A DNA stretch of 64,000 bases, from assembly GCF_009668025.1 (NCBI RefSeq), contig NZ_WJXZ01000015.1, forward strand, positions 124,001-188,000, read 5' to 3'. The translations under genes were made by a program, and so were the position numbers. Origin of the DNA: Larkinella terrae (GTDB taxonomy: Bacteria; Bacteroidota; Bacteroidia; Cytophagales; Spirosomataceae). Numbering within the stretch: position 1 is the stretch's first letter; each line of letters starts with the position of its first letter. Positions 14,931-24,286 of this stretch are shown piece after piece. A model generated the notes under the pieces. That model saw nothing but the letters and a program-made list of their open reading frames with translations, made no database searches and was not told where the DNA came from.

Positions 14931-17762
14931 ATGAATACCATACCTTCACAATCCATTCAGATAAAGAAACTGGACATCCACGCGACGATGATGTACTATG
15001 CAAAAGCATGGGTCTGGTTTGTAGTTTCCCTTTCAATAGCCATGATTTCGGCTTATTTCTATTATTCTTTTCAGTCTCCTGTTTACCTCGTAGAAGCACG
15101 GTTGTTGATTAAGGACGAGAAGAAAGGGATTTCGGAGCAAAGCATTTTGAAGGAGTTGGAAATCTTTACTCCCAAAAAGGTAGTCGAGAATGAAATCGAA
15201 ATTCTGAAGTCGTTTACACTCATGAACCGGGTGGTCGGTCAGCTCGGGTTGGATGTAAGATACTATAAGTCAACTATTTGGGGCGATCGGGAAATCTACG
15301 GCAAGATTCCGGTAAAGATCATTGCCCGAAAACCGCTGGCATCGCTGTACAAGGAAAAAATAAAAATCAAGTTTATCGACAACCAGTCCATTCTGATCGA
15401 TGGCGAGCAATACCCGATCGGGAAAGACATCAATACCGAATTTGGGCAGCTAAGAGTGATCGCCAACCGCTCCCTTAATTCGTCCATTGATCCCCTAATT
15501 TTTAAATTTTCTCCCCGTATAAAAACGGTTAAAGATTACCAGAAAAAGCTGATTGTTGAACCAACAACCAAAGCGTCGACCGTATTAACGCTAGCCATTG
15601 AAGATGGCGTCGTTACCAAAGGAGAAGTCATTCTAAATCAACTTGTTAAGGAGTATAATCAATCTGCCATTATCGATAAAAACAAAGCCGCATCCAATAC
15701 ACTCGACTTTGTTGAAAACCGCTTAAAACTTATCTCGAAAGAAATTGCCGTCGTTGAAAAAGACGTTGAAAAATACAAATCAGACGAGGGTATTACCGAT
15801 CTAAGCAGCCAGGGATCGTTCTTTCTGGAAAAAGTAAAAGAGAATGACGCGTTGTTGAGTGAGGTAAACCTTCAGATTGCCTCACTGGAAGGCCTTGAAA
15901 AATATGTGCACAATGCTTCGTCCAACCGCGGTGAAATTCCGATTATCATTGGCTTAAACGACCCGGTTTTGACCGGCCTGATTCATAAACTCGGCACACT
16001 TGAGTCCGAAAAAGATCAGTTGTCGCAGACCGTTGGCCCGGCTAACCCCCTGGCCAAAACACTGCAAAATCAAATTGCAATTACCAAAAACAATATCAGC
16101 GACAATATCCACACCACCAAAACCATGTTGACAACCAATCGGCGGTTGCTGCATAAAACGAATGCCGATCTCGAAAAACTGGTACGTAGCATTCCTCACA
16201 AAGAGCGCGCCCTGCTGAACATTACCCGGCAGCAGGCCATTAAAAACGAGTTGTACACGTATCTTCTCAAAAAGCGCGAAGAAACCGCGCTTTCGTACGC
16301 AGCCGCGATTTCAGATAGCCGCACGATTGACATGGCTCTGGGAAGTTCGGAACCCATCAAACCGGTGATGCGAAACATCTTTATTCTGTTCGGTCTGATT
16401 GGTCTTTGCTTGCCTGTTGCGCTTTTGGCCATTCGCGATAGCCGGAACAATCGGATCGTTCGTCGTCTGGACGTCGAATCACTCACAAATATTCCCATTA
16501 TTGGAGAAGTTGTTGAGAGTATGGAAACAGACGGCTTGATAATTAATTCCCAAAACCGCTCTACCATCGGTGAACAAATCCGTACGCTCCGAACCAATAT
16601 TCAGTTTTTAAGAACAAAGTCCAGCGCCAGCCAGGTAATCCTTTTTACCTCCAGCATCAGCGGGGAAGGAAAATCTTATTTATCGCTTAATCTAGGCGCC
16701 AGCCTTTCATTGATCGGGCACCCAACTGTCATTCTGGAGTTTGATATGCGGAAGCCCAAGCTGGAAAAAGTATTGAATAAGCATTCGAAACGGGGATTGA
16801 GTCATTACCTCATTAACGAAGCCGAAATAAATGACATTCTGCATCCGATTGATGGCTACAATAATTATTTCCTGTTACCCTGCGGGTCAATACCGCCCAA
16901 CCCGGCGGAAATTTTAAGCAGTCCACGGTTAGCGCAATTGTTTCAGGAATTAAGAAAACGTTTTAATTATATTCTTGTCGATTCCCCCCCCTGCACGCTG
17001 GTAACAGACGCACAACTAATTGCGCCATTTGCCGATATTACCCTTTTTATTGTACGACATAACTTTACGCCAAAAAGCAATTTCAAGGTGGTAGAAAATC
17101 TATACACTGAGAACCGTTTCAACAAGATGTATCTGATTATCAATGCTATTACTGACGACGATCAGGCATATTACTACAATTATAACTACGGCAACTACTA
17201 CACCAGCGAATCGGATGACAATAACCATTTAGATTCACATAAAAATGGTCAGATAGTTTCCGGATTTCTGAAAAAAGTATTTAAAAATAAACCAGCTATC
17301 CCTAAAAAGAAAGAGAAGAAAGAACCTGTTCTGCAAGACCTTGATATCATCACCAAAAGTACCAGCTTTACGGAAAATACAGTGAAGTCCACCGTTACAT
17401 CCCTGGTCGATATCGAACATGTATTGGTAGATAAAACCACAACAGATTCTAAAAAACCGGCACCACCACAACCGATTGCTAATGCCACTCCGGTAAATCA
17501 GCCGGATGAATTACCAGCTAAAAAATATAAAGAATTAGCTTATCTGGCCGTTGCAGGAAATTTTACTTCGGAGAATAAAGCGCTTAATCTGTTATGCATT
17601 CTGCTTCAGAAAGGATATCAGAACGCATTTATCCTGAATGAAGATGATGCTTATAAAGTAATCGCACTAGGGTCCGACGATCGCAGTGAAATTATCGAAT
17701 CAATTGAGCACATCAGTAGTATATCCAATTCCAGAGCCCTGGTTCATCGAAATAGAAAATAG
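14931..17762 (+). CDS. Wzc-type polysaccharide co-polymerase and tyrosine autokinase with C-terminal SPOR-like tail
   Basis: Inner-membrane regulator of polysaccharide chain length and export; 943 residues. It has an N-terminal Wzz domain with a membrane helix near residues 28-47, a long periplasmic coiled-coil region, a second helix near 482-500, then a cytoplasmic BY-kinase domain. That domain has Walker A SISGEGKS (575-582), Walker A' VILEFDMRKP near 600 and Walker B YILVDSPP near 680. A tyrosine cluster (YYYNYNYGNYY, about 747-757) follows, as in autophosphorylated Wzc tails. About 110 low-complexity residues and a final globular segment of about 80 residues resembling a SPOR repeat come after it, which is unusual. 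It heads the locus. No Wza or phosphatase is adjacent. Confidence 0.88.
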   Translation: MNTIPSQSIQIKKLDIHATMMYYAKAWVWFVVSLSIAMISAYFYYSFQSPVYLVEARLLIKDEKKGISEQSILKELEIFTPKKVVENEIEILKSFTLMNRVVGQLGLDVRYYKSTIWGDREIYGKIPVKIIARKPLASLYKEKIKIKFIDNQSILIDGEQYPIGKDINTEFGQLRVIANRSLNSSIDPLIFKFSPRIKTVKDYQKKLIVEPTTKASTVLTLAIEDGVVTKGEVILNQLVKEYNQSAIIDKNKAASNTLDFVENRLKLISKEIAVVEKDVEKYKSDEGITDLSSQGSFFLEKVKENDALLSEVNLQIASLEGLEKYVHNASSNRGEIPIIIGLNDPVLTGLIHKLGTLESEKDQLSQTVGPANPLAKTLQNQIAITKNNISDNIHTTKTMLTTNRRLLHKTNADLEKLVRSIPHKERALLNITRQQAIKNELYTYLLKKREETALSYAAAISDSRTIDMALGSSEPIKPVMRNIFILFGLIGLCLPVALLAIRDSRNNRIVRRLDVESLTNIPIIGEVVESMETDGLIINSQNRSTIGEQIRTLRTNIQFLRTKSSASQVILFTSSISGEGKSYLSLNLGASLSLIGHPTVILEFDMRKPKLEKVLNKHSKRGLSHYLINEAEINDILHPIDGYNNYFLLPCGSIPPNPAEILSSPRLAQLFQELRKRFNYILVDSPPCTLVTDAQLIAPFADITLFIVRHNFTPKSNFKVVENLYTENRFNKMYLIINAITDDDQAYYYNYNYGNYYTSESDDNNHLDSHKNGQIVSGFLKKVFKNKPAIPKKKEKKEPVLQDLDIITKSTSFTENTVKSTVTSLVDIEHVLVDKTTTDSKKPAPPQPIANATPVNQPDELPAKKYKELAYLAVAGNFTSENKALNLLCILLQKGYQNAFILNEDDAYKVIALGSDDRSEIIESIEHISSISNSRALVHRNRK

Positions 17763-17809
17763 ATCAGTAAATCCAGAATATTGAATCAAACCGGTAACTG
17801 GAATCAAAA

Positions 17810-19267
17810 ATGAGTTCTTTTTATAAAAATTCATTTAGTGGTATTTTACAGTTTGTATTTACATCGTTACTGACGTTTGTAAGTATACCGGTTTTTATTA
17901 ACAAACTGGGTATCGAAGTTTTTGGGGCGTTTTCAATGATTACCTTGATTGGAAACCTAAATACGTTTGCCAACCTTGGGCTGAACGCAACCCTGATTAA
18001 ATTCCTTTCGGAGCAGGGAAAATCGAAAGAATCAGGCTACGACATTATTGTGTCTTTTACGATGATAATGGGACTGATTCTTCCCCTGAGCCTGCTAGCA
18101 ATAGCATGTGAACCGTTGATATTAAAAAACGGGATGGGATTTTCTAATGTACTTTTTGAAAAAGTAAATATCTTATATATATGCGTTATTATTTCTAACA
18201 TTTTCATATTAGTTGGCCAGTTATTTGTAGCGGTTCTTGATTCTCAACAATACATCTACTTAACTAATTTCTTCCAGGGCGTTTATAGCTTTCTATATTG
18301 GGGAGGTAGTATTCTCGCAATTATTTTCGGTTTTGGTTTAACAGGAATTGGAATTGTAACACTAGGGGCCACGTTTATCTGGTTTCTCTTTATTACGATA
18401 TCCATGTTCAAAAATTGGGGTGCAATCGCATTCGAAGGTGTTCGGAAGAATTTCCGCAGAGTGATGTTTAAGCAACTTTCTCACACGAGTAAAATTTACT
18501 CATCCAGCTTGATTAGCTTACTATTTGAGCCATTAACTAAAATTATGGTTTCCCGAATGATTGGCGTAGCCGAAGTTGGTTATCTGGAGATCGCGTATAA
18601 AATACGAACTCAATTCTGGAGCTTAATCACCAAAGCAACCTACCCACTTTACCCTAAAATTGCGGCAGAAAACAATATATTCAAGCTTTCAAAACTCATT
18701 ATTAATTTTCAGATTTTAATTGCTGCCTGTCTGGCCCCAATCATAACATTATTCGTCTTTTTGTTGAAAGATACACTGGCAATCTGGATCGGATCGACAA
18801 ATCCGGTTGTCATTACGGCAACGCTCTGGATATCGGTTACGTATTTAATCGGTTCTGTTGCCATACCGGTTTACTATTATTTAATGAGTAAACAACACGC
18901 CGACAAAACGCTCTGGTTACAGGGTATTAACGTCCTGGTTAATTGTGTTACCATACTGATCTGTTATCAGAAGATGGGAATATTCAGCGCGATCCTGGGA
19001 AATTCACTAGCCATTCTTTCATCCTTGTGTTTAAGTATATTCCTGCAAATAAAATACCTGAACAGCGTTCAGATTAACTGGAAAGAAGTCGGAACGTTTT
19101 TACTTCTTTTCGTTCTGGGCTGTTTATTTGCATTGATGAGCCAATCTTTTATCAATATACCTGCCCTGCGTATTCTGTCCGGTATTCTGATAATTGTCGG
19201 TTTTTACAGCACGGTCGGTTATGCTTACGCACCCCAATTAATGAATGTCTATCGACGACTTAACTGA
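17810..19267 (+). CDS. Wzx-like polysaccharide flippase
   Basis: A 485-residue protein with about 12-14 hydrophobic segments and few charged loops, matching the polysaccharide-transport (MOP/Wzx) superfamily. It would flip lipid-linked repeat units across the inner membrane. The start SSFYKNSFSGILQFVFTSLL and the early phrase INKLGIEVFGAFSMI are typical of O-antigen/teichoic-acid flippases. The gene is clearly richer in A+T than the flanking housekeeping genes, as often seen for serotype-specific genes. It follows wzc by 47 bases on the same strand. Confidence 0.85.
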   Translation: MSSFYKNSFSGILQFVFTSLLTFVSIPVFINKLGIEVFGAFSMITLIGNLNTFANLGLNATLIKFLSEQGKSKESGYDIIVSFTMIMGLILPLSLLAIACEPLILKNGMGFSNVLFEKVNILYICVIISNIFILVGQLFVAVLDSQQYIYLTNFFQGVYSFLYWGGSILAIIFGFGLTGIGIVTLGATFIWFLFITISMFKNWGAIAFEGVRKNFRRVMFKQLSHTSKIYSSSLISLLFEPLTKIMVSRMIGVAEVGYLEIAYKIRTQFWSLITKATYPLYPKIAAENNIFKLSKLIINFQILIAACLAPIITLFVFLLKDTLAIWIGSTNPVVITATLWISVTYLIGSVAIPVYYYLMSKQHADKTLWLQGINVLVNCVTILICYQKMGIFSAILGNSLAILSSLCLSIFLQIKYLNSVQINWKEVGTFLLLFVLGCLFALMSQSFINIPALRILSGILIIVGFYSTVGYAYAPQLMNVYRRLN

Positions 19268-19275
19268 TTTAAGCG

Positions 19276-19818
19276 ATGGGAATGATAAGAAATCTGGCGA
19301 ATGGAATAGGCATCACTAATGCAATATTTGACTCGTTTCATCCAATCAGCAAAACGATGTTAAGAGGAATTTTATATAAGGCTTACTTGAAAAAATGTGG
19401 CTGGGCGACCAGCATTGATAAATACGTAACTATTTTGGGAGCCGATGCAGTAGAAATTGGCAGCTATTGTGGCGTTAATTCATTTGTCCACATATGGGGC
19501 CACAACGGCGTTAGTATTGGCGATCGCGTTATGATTGCCTCACACGTTGCTATCACTTCGTTAACCCATGATTATACGGCCGCTAGTATGCGTTTTTCGA
19601 CTCCCCTTGGCGATAAAATTTTTATTCAGGACGACGTTTGGATTGGCAGCCATGCCGTTATTATGCCCGGTGTCTCCATTGGAAAAGGAGCCGTTATTGG
19701 CGCAGGATCAGTCGTCACGAAAAATATTCCTGCTTACGCAGTTGCCATCGGAACACCAGCTCGAATTGTAAAATACAGGCCGTTTCCGATTAAAGATAAT
19801 ACCCCCGTAACTGTTTAA
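19276..19818 (+). CDS. Left-handed beta-helix acetyltransferase (WcaF/maltose-acetyltransferase type)
   Basis: A 180-residue hexapeptide-repeat acyltransferase. From about residue 50 repeated turns such as GSYCGVNSFVHIWG, IGDRVMIASHVAI and DDVWIGSHAVIMPGVSIGKGAVIGAGSVVTKNIPAY are visible, the last being the C-terminal acetyl-CoA binding signature. The likely catalytic His is in TSLTHDY. It probably acetylates a sugar of the repeat unit. It starts 8 bases after the flippase gene and is followed by a second acetyltransferase. Confidence 0.83.
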   Translation: MGMIRNLANGIGITNAIFDSFHPISKTMLRGILYKAYLKKCGWATSIDKYVTILGADAVEIGSYCGVNSFVHIWGHNGVSIGDRVMIASHVAITSLTHDYTAASMRFSTPLGDKIFIQDDVWIGSHAVIMPGVSIGKGAVIGAGSVVTKNIPAYAVAIGTPARIVKYRPFPIKDNTPVTV

Positions 19819-19827
19819 TTAATTAAG

Positions 19828-20439
19828 ATGATGGAAAGACTCAGGACACTCAAAACCGCTTACACTAAACAGTTTGTTCAGTGGTACAGCCGTTTTTTGT
19901 GTTCCTGGGTTAAGTTTCGGTATCCTAATGTAAACATCGGTAGCAACGTCTCAATCTATGGAAAAATAATTTTCAGAGTGGATAAAACCGCCCAGGTTAC
20001 GATCGGAAATAATGTCATTTTTCGGTCCAGTACACGTTCAAATTTCGCCGGTATTTGTAAATATACATCCATTTTTGTCGGCAAAAATGCAACGCTTACT
20101 ATCGGGGATTTTTCCGGATTTTCGGGCGTTTCGATTTATTGTTCGAAAGAGATTAGTATTGGCAGTTATTGCATTCTCGGTGTGAATTCCAACGTATGGG
20201 ATACGGATTTTCACCCCCTTGATTATAAGCTGAGAAGAACCCAGCTTGATGGAGCAGGACAGTCGCCCATCCGAATTGAGAATGATGTCTTTGTTGGCGG
20301 TAATTCAACGCTATTAAAGGGTGTAACGATTGGATCCCGTTCCATTATCGGAACATCCTCTGTCGTTACCAAATCGATACCGGCTGACCAAATCTGGGCC
20401 GGTAATCCGGCACGCTATATTCGACAAGTGGCGAATTAA
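19828..20439 (+). CDS. Second left-handed beta-helix acetyltransferase
   Basis: A 203-residue hexapeptide acyltransferase. Repeats include NVNIGSNVSIYGKI, FVGKNATLTIGDFSGFSG and FVGGNSTLLKGVTIGSRSIIGTSSVVTKSIPADQIWAGNPARYI; the WDTDFHPL segment carries the expected catalytic His. It is distinct from the preceding acetyltransferase, so the two probably act on different sugars or positions. A basic N-terminal region (RTLKTAYTKQFVQWYSRF) may contact membrane or lipid-linked substrate. The gene is AT-rich like its neighbours. Confidence 0.83.
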   Translation: MMERLRTLKTAYTKQFVQWYSRFLCSWVKFRYPNVNIGSNVSIYGKIIFRVDKTAQVTIGNNVIFRSSTRSNFAGICKYTSIFVGKNATLTIGDFSGFSGVSIYCSKEISIGSYCILGVNSNVWDTDFHPLDYKLRRTQLDGAGQSPIRIENDVFVGGNSTLLKGVTIGSRSIIGTSSVVTKSIPADQIWAGNPARYIRQVAN

Positions 20440-20458
20440 CATTTGTTTACTCAACGTT

Positions 20459-21817
20459 ATGATTGCTCTTATACTATTGATTATTGGCATTTTCTTATAT
20501 CTCAGGGGAAGGTACTACTTCTCCCTGATGATATTTCTATTTTTTGTCAGCAGCGGTTTTCAAATAGTACCTTCCAGCATTTTATTGATTGGTTTACCAG
20601 GAGCAATAAAATTATCCGATTTTGCACTTTTATATGTAATCGTTCTTTCTCTGTGTTATTTTACCACCATTGTCGAGTATTCAAAAGAAGTAAATATTTA
20701 CAGGCCAGTATTAACTTTCTTATTTTTCCTTCTTGCCGAAGCTCTTTACAGTTACATCGTTCTTGACTATAGCCTCAGCATTATCATCCGTTCTGCCAGA
20801 AACTATTTATTTGTTTTCTCATTTTTCATTTTCCTGTTTGCTCCTGCCAGTGCGCTTCGTCAGGTATTTAAAACGTTGATGATCATCACGCTTTTGCAAT
20901 GTATCGTCTACTTGATTCAAATACCGCTAAACCAATCTTTTCTGACCATTGGGTTAACAGGAGGGGAAAACTTCACTTCTACCTTGAATGGTGATCAGTA
21001 CGTCCGGTATTACAATACACCAATCTTATTGAATATTGCTCTTTTTTATTTCATTTTTATTCAGAATTACGACACGTTAGCCTACAAGTTTGCGATCCTT
21101 TCTTTAATTGCCCTTACCGTTCTTGCCCCCATGCACCGCTCTTTGATGCTGGTCAACGGAATTGTTATTCTTTACGGTTTTATTCTGCTCGGAAAAATTC
21201 AACTGAAAGACCTTGGCTACTTAGCCGGGGTATTTATTATTGGAATTATCGTTGCTTCCAATACAATGGTTGGAGAGCGGATGGCCAGCGCAATAGATGA
21301 TTTTAAAGAAGTTCAGAAGGCTTCGACAATTGATAAATTACAAACGGAACAAAACACATTTGCTTACCGGATTGCCTTGTTTTACGAACGTTTTGAGTAT
21401 GTCGTACGAACCCCCGAAAGCTGGCTTTTTGGATTAGGTTTACTCACCGAAGATGCGCCACAGGCCAAAAAACTCAATTTTACGGTTGGTCTGAAAAATG
21501 AATGGGATGAAATAACGCAGATCGACACCGGCGATAATCTCTGGCCACTTTTATTACTCAGGCACGGGATTTTAGGTACGATATTTTACGCACTTGCTTT
21601 CTGGAGAATTGGCCATTATCTTTTTAAAAGCCGACTTTTTCCGCTTGCACTCGTCGGGTTTTTATTCATCGCCCAGCAGTTTTTACTTTCGTTTACCAAC
21701 ACGGAAATGTTTTCGCATTGGTATTACGTTGTCGCCATGTTTTTTCTGGCTATTGCGGTTCTGGAGAATCACACGTATGAAAATCAGCTCGCTTTGAGTA
21801 ATTCCAATTTGCAATGA
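20459..21817 (+). CDS. O-antigen polymerase/ligase-like membrane protein (Wzy candidate)
   Basis: A 452-residue protein with about 11-12 membrane segments and a large loop (about residues 290-380) rich in charged residues, the layout of Wzy polymerases and O-antigen ligases. ATG 20459 is preferred over upstream in-frame starts because it avoids overlap with the preceding acetyltransferase and begins directly with a membrane helix (MIALILLIIGIFLYL). Wzy proteins share little sequence, so the call rests on topology and context beside Wzx and Wzc. The gene is AT-rich. Confidence 0.75.
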   Translation: MIALILLIIGIFLYLRGRYYFSLMIFLFFVSSGFQIVPSSILLIGLPGAIKLSDFALLYVIVLSLCYFTTIVEYSKEVNIYRPVLTFLFFLLAEALYSYIVLDYSLSIIIRSARNYLFVFSFFIFLFAPASALRQVFKTLMIITLLQCIVYLIQIPLNQSFLTIGLTGGENFTSTLNGDQYVRYYNTPILLNIALFYFIFIQNYDTLAYKFAILSLIALTVLAPMHRSLMLVNGIVILYGFILLGKIQLKDLGYLAGVFIIGIIVASNTMVGERMASAIDDFKEVQKASTIDKLQTEQNTFAYRIALFYERFEYVVRTPESWLFGLGLLTEDAPQAKKLNFTVGLKNEWDEITQIDTGDNLWPLLLLRHGILGTIFYALAFWRIGHYLFKSRLFPLALVGFLFIAQQFLLSFTNTEMFSHWYYVVAMFFLAIAVLENHTYENQLALSNSNLQ

Positions 21818-21838
21818 CTGGGTTTTAGTTCAGATATT

Positions 21839-22615
21839 ATGGGAACACCTTTACTTCCAAAAGTCACCATCGTTACGCCATCTTATAACCAGGGGCAGTT
21901 TATCGAAGCTACGATATGTTCGGTATTAAATCAGACATATCCCAACATCGAATACATTGTTGTGGATGGCGGTTCTACGGATCAAACCGCTGAGGTAATT
22001 CGTATATACCAGAATCGGATCAATCGGGTAATCTGCGAAAAAGATCGCGGCCAATCGGACGCTATCAACAAAGGTTTCCGGCTCGCTTCCGGCGATCTGG
22101 TTGGGTGGATAAATTCGGATGATGTGCTTTATCCGGGTTGCATTTCCCGCATTGTTGAGTTGTATAACCAGCATCAGGACGGCTCGATTTACTACAGTAA
22201 CGTCCTCGATTTTATTAATGAGCAAGGCGAAAAAATCGACCTTTTCCGCGTAAATATTCCGAACAGACAACACTTACTCAATAAAAATTACAACGTTATT
22301 CAGCCGGGTTCTTTTTATCCGACCCGGTTAATACGTCGGGTTGGGTTCGTTAATGAAACGATTCATTACTGCATGGATCTGGATTTATGGTTGCGTCTTT
22401 TGGAGCATGGCCCTATTTATACACTTAACCAGGAATCCATTGCGGGTTGCCGCCGTTGGGGAGCAACAAAAACCAGCACCGGAGGTCGTAAGTTCCTGCA
22501 CGATATTCGCCGGGTTTTGCAGCATTACGGTGCTACCCCCTTTGCCCAAAACCACTTGCGAATTCAGTATTATCTCTTTAAGCATCTCATGAAAGAAAAG
22601 CTTTCAATGGCCTGA
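21839..22615 (+). CDS. Family 2 glycosyltransferase
   Basis: A 258-residue cytoplasmic GT-A glycosyltransferase. The nucleotide-binding start VTIVTPSYNQGQFIEATICS, VVDGGSTDQT and the metal-binding GWINSDDVLYPG (DxD-like) are clear, and CMDLDLWLRLL is a typical acceptor-side motif. It would add one sugar to the lipid-linked repeat unit; donor and linkage cannot be read from sequence. It lies 21 bases after the polymerase candidate. Confidence 0.88.
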   Translation: MGTPLLPKVTIVTPSYNQGQFIEATICSVLNQTYPNIEYIVVDGGSTDQTAEVIRIYQNRINRVICEKDRGQSDAINKGFRLASGDLVGWINSDDVLYPGCISRIVELYNQHQDGSIYYSNVLDFINEQGEKIDLFRVNIPNRQHLLNKNYNVIQPGSFYPTRLIRRVGFVNETIHYCMDLDLWLRLLEHGPIYTLNQESIAGCRRWGATKTSTGGRKFLHDIRRVLQHYGATPFAQNHLRIQYYLFKHLMKEKLSMA

Positions 22616-22654
22616 TTCCGGCTTTTTGAAATGGCTCTCAATTTATAGAATGTC

Positions 22655-23200
22655 ATGGATTACTTAATTAAAAGCGATTTATATCGCTACGCTGGCAATA
22701 CGGATCTGATGTCATTTATTCGGTGTCTGCGGATACCCGGTTTTCGGTATACTTACTTTTTACGGAAGGTGGCCATTTACAGCAAATTCACGATACCGGG
22801 TTTTATTTATCGTTTGTTTTATTACCGCTACACCTACAAATACGGTTTTCAGATTCCGCGTGAAACCACCATCGGGCGAGGATTTCAAATCAGCCATTTC
22901 GGTTGCATTGTGATTAACAGCAAATCAAAAATTGGGGATAACTGCTATGTGTCGCACAATGTAACGATTGGGCAAACGAATCGGGGTAAATTAAAGGGCT
23001 ACCCCACACTGGGCGATAAAGTCTGGGTTGGCGCGGGCGCCGTCATTGTTGGAGGAGTCACCATCGGCAGCAACGTCCTGATTGCCCCCAACGCCTACGT
23101 GAATTTTGACGTTCCCAGCAACTGCATTGTTATGGGCAATCCGGGACGGATTATTCCGAACGATAACGCGACGCAGGAATACATCGTGAATACCGTATAA
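22655..23200 (+). CDS. Serine-O-acetyltransferase-like hexapeptide acetyltransferase
   Basis: A 181-residue protein with an N-terminal helical part and a C-terminal left-handed beta-helix. It resembles CysE-type transferases often annotated as serine acetyltransferase. Motifs are RGFQISHFGCIVINSKSKIG, YVSHNVTIGQTNRG and VWVGAGAVIVGGVTIGSNVLIAPNAYVNFDVPSN. It lacks the long N-terminal region of true CysE, and its setting argues for a sugar acetyltransferase of the polysaccharide pathway. It is the third such enzyme in the locus. Confidence 0.82.
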   Translation: MDYLIKSDLYRYAGNTDLMSFIRCLRIPGFRYTYFLRKVAIYSKFTIPGFIYRLFYYRYTYKYGFQIPRETTIGRGFQISHFGCIVINSKSKIGDNCYVSHNVTIGQTNRGKLKGYPTLGDKVWVGAGAVIVGGVTIGSNVLIAPNAYVNFDVPSNCIVMGNPGRIIPNDNATQEYIVNTV

Positions 23201-23245
23201 CGACCGAAGATTTTTGACCCGATCGTCTTTAAAAAGATAGCAACC

Positions 23246-24286
23246 GTGAAAATCGTACACCTCAACTTTAGTCTGGAATTTGGCGGCACCGAAACCATGC
23301 TGGTTGATATTGTCAACGAACAATGTCAGCATGCGGAGATTTACCTGATCATTTTGAATGACGTATATAATATATCGTTAGTCGAAAAAATCGACTCCCG
23401 GGTTCACCTGATCCGAATTGGTCGTCCGGCTGGTAGCCGCAATCCTTATTACCTGCTCAAGCTGAATTACGTTATTCGGCGACTAAAACCGTCCTGTATT
23501 CATTGCCACAACGAATTGCTGGGGCGTCTGCTTTTCCGTTTGCCCAATAATTACCTGACCGTGCACGATACCCGCGTGCCGACGGCCAATTTTGGCGGTT
23601 TTTCCAAGCTTTTTGCCATTTCACGAAGCGTTCAGCAGGATATCAAACAACGAACGGGGCTGGATTCGGCCCTGGTTTACAACGGAATACCCGTCCGCTC
23701 GATCCGTTCCAAAGAGGGTAATGATCCAACAATCCCGTTCCGCGTCGTTCAGATCAGCCGATTGATCCACGAGAAAAAAGGCCAGCATGTTCTCTTACAG
23801 GCCGTTAGCCAGTTGATTCATTCGCCGGAAGCGCCGAACATTCAGGTTGATTTGATCGGCACTGGTCAGTCGCTCGCCGAACTCACCGGTTTGGTAGCCG
23901 ACTTGAAACTGGAAAAGCACGTTGCGTTTCTGGGTCCGCGCGACCGTTCCTACGTCCACGAACACCTGCGCGAATATCACCTGCTGGTGCAACCTTCGTT
24001 CTTCGAGGGTTTTGGATTAACCGTCGCCGAAGCTATGGCGGCTGGCGTTCCGGTGCTGGTTTCGGACATCGAGGGGCCGCTGGAATTAACCAATCGGGAT
24101 GAATTCGGCTCCGTTTTTTCGGTCGGCGATGTGAGTGATTGCGCGAAACGGATTCGGGAAATCATCGAAAATTACGCGACAAGCGCTTTCCAGGAAAAAA
24201 TTACCAACGCCAGGAGCCGGGTTCGGGAACGTTTCGACGTCCGGCGAACGGCCCACGAATATTTGACTGCTTATGAAATTAACTGA
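23246..24286 (+). CDS. Family 4 glycosyltransferase
   Basis: A 346-residue GT-B glycosyltransferase. The C-terminal nucleotide-sugar domain has VVQISRLIHEKKGQHVLLQA and the retaining GT4 motif EGFGLTVAEAMAAGVPVLVSD (split: EGFGLTVAEAMA, GVPVLVSD). The N-terminal acceptor domain includes LEFGGTETMLVD. It presumably extends the repeat unit. It overlaps the next glycosyltransferase by 14 bases if that gene starts at 24273. Confidence 0.88.
   Translation: MKIVHLNFSLEFGGTETMLVDIVNEQCQHAEIYLIILNDVYNISLVEKIDSRVHLIRIGRPAGSRNPYYLLKLNYVIRRLKPSCIHCHNELLGRLLFRLPNNYLTVHDTRVPTANFGGFSKLFAISRSVQQDIKQRTGLDSALVYNGIPVRSIRSKEGNDPTIPFRVVQISRLIHEKKGQHVLLQAVSQLIHSPEAPNIQVDLIGTGQSLAELTGLVADLKLEKHVAFLGPRDRSYVHEHLREYHLLVQPSFFEGFGLTVAEAMAAGVPVLVSDIEGPLELTNRDEFGSVFSVGDVSDCAKRIREIIENYATSAFQEKITNARSRVRERFDVRRTAHEYLTAYEIN

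Noticed and set aside
20330-20458. Longer N-terminus for the polymerase candidate
   Set aside because: It overlaps the preceding acetyltransferase by over 100 bases; the extra residues are its other-frame translation.
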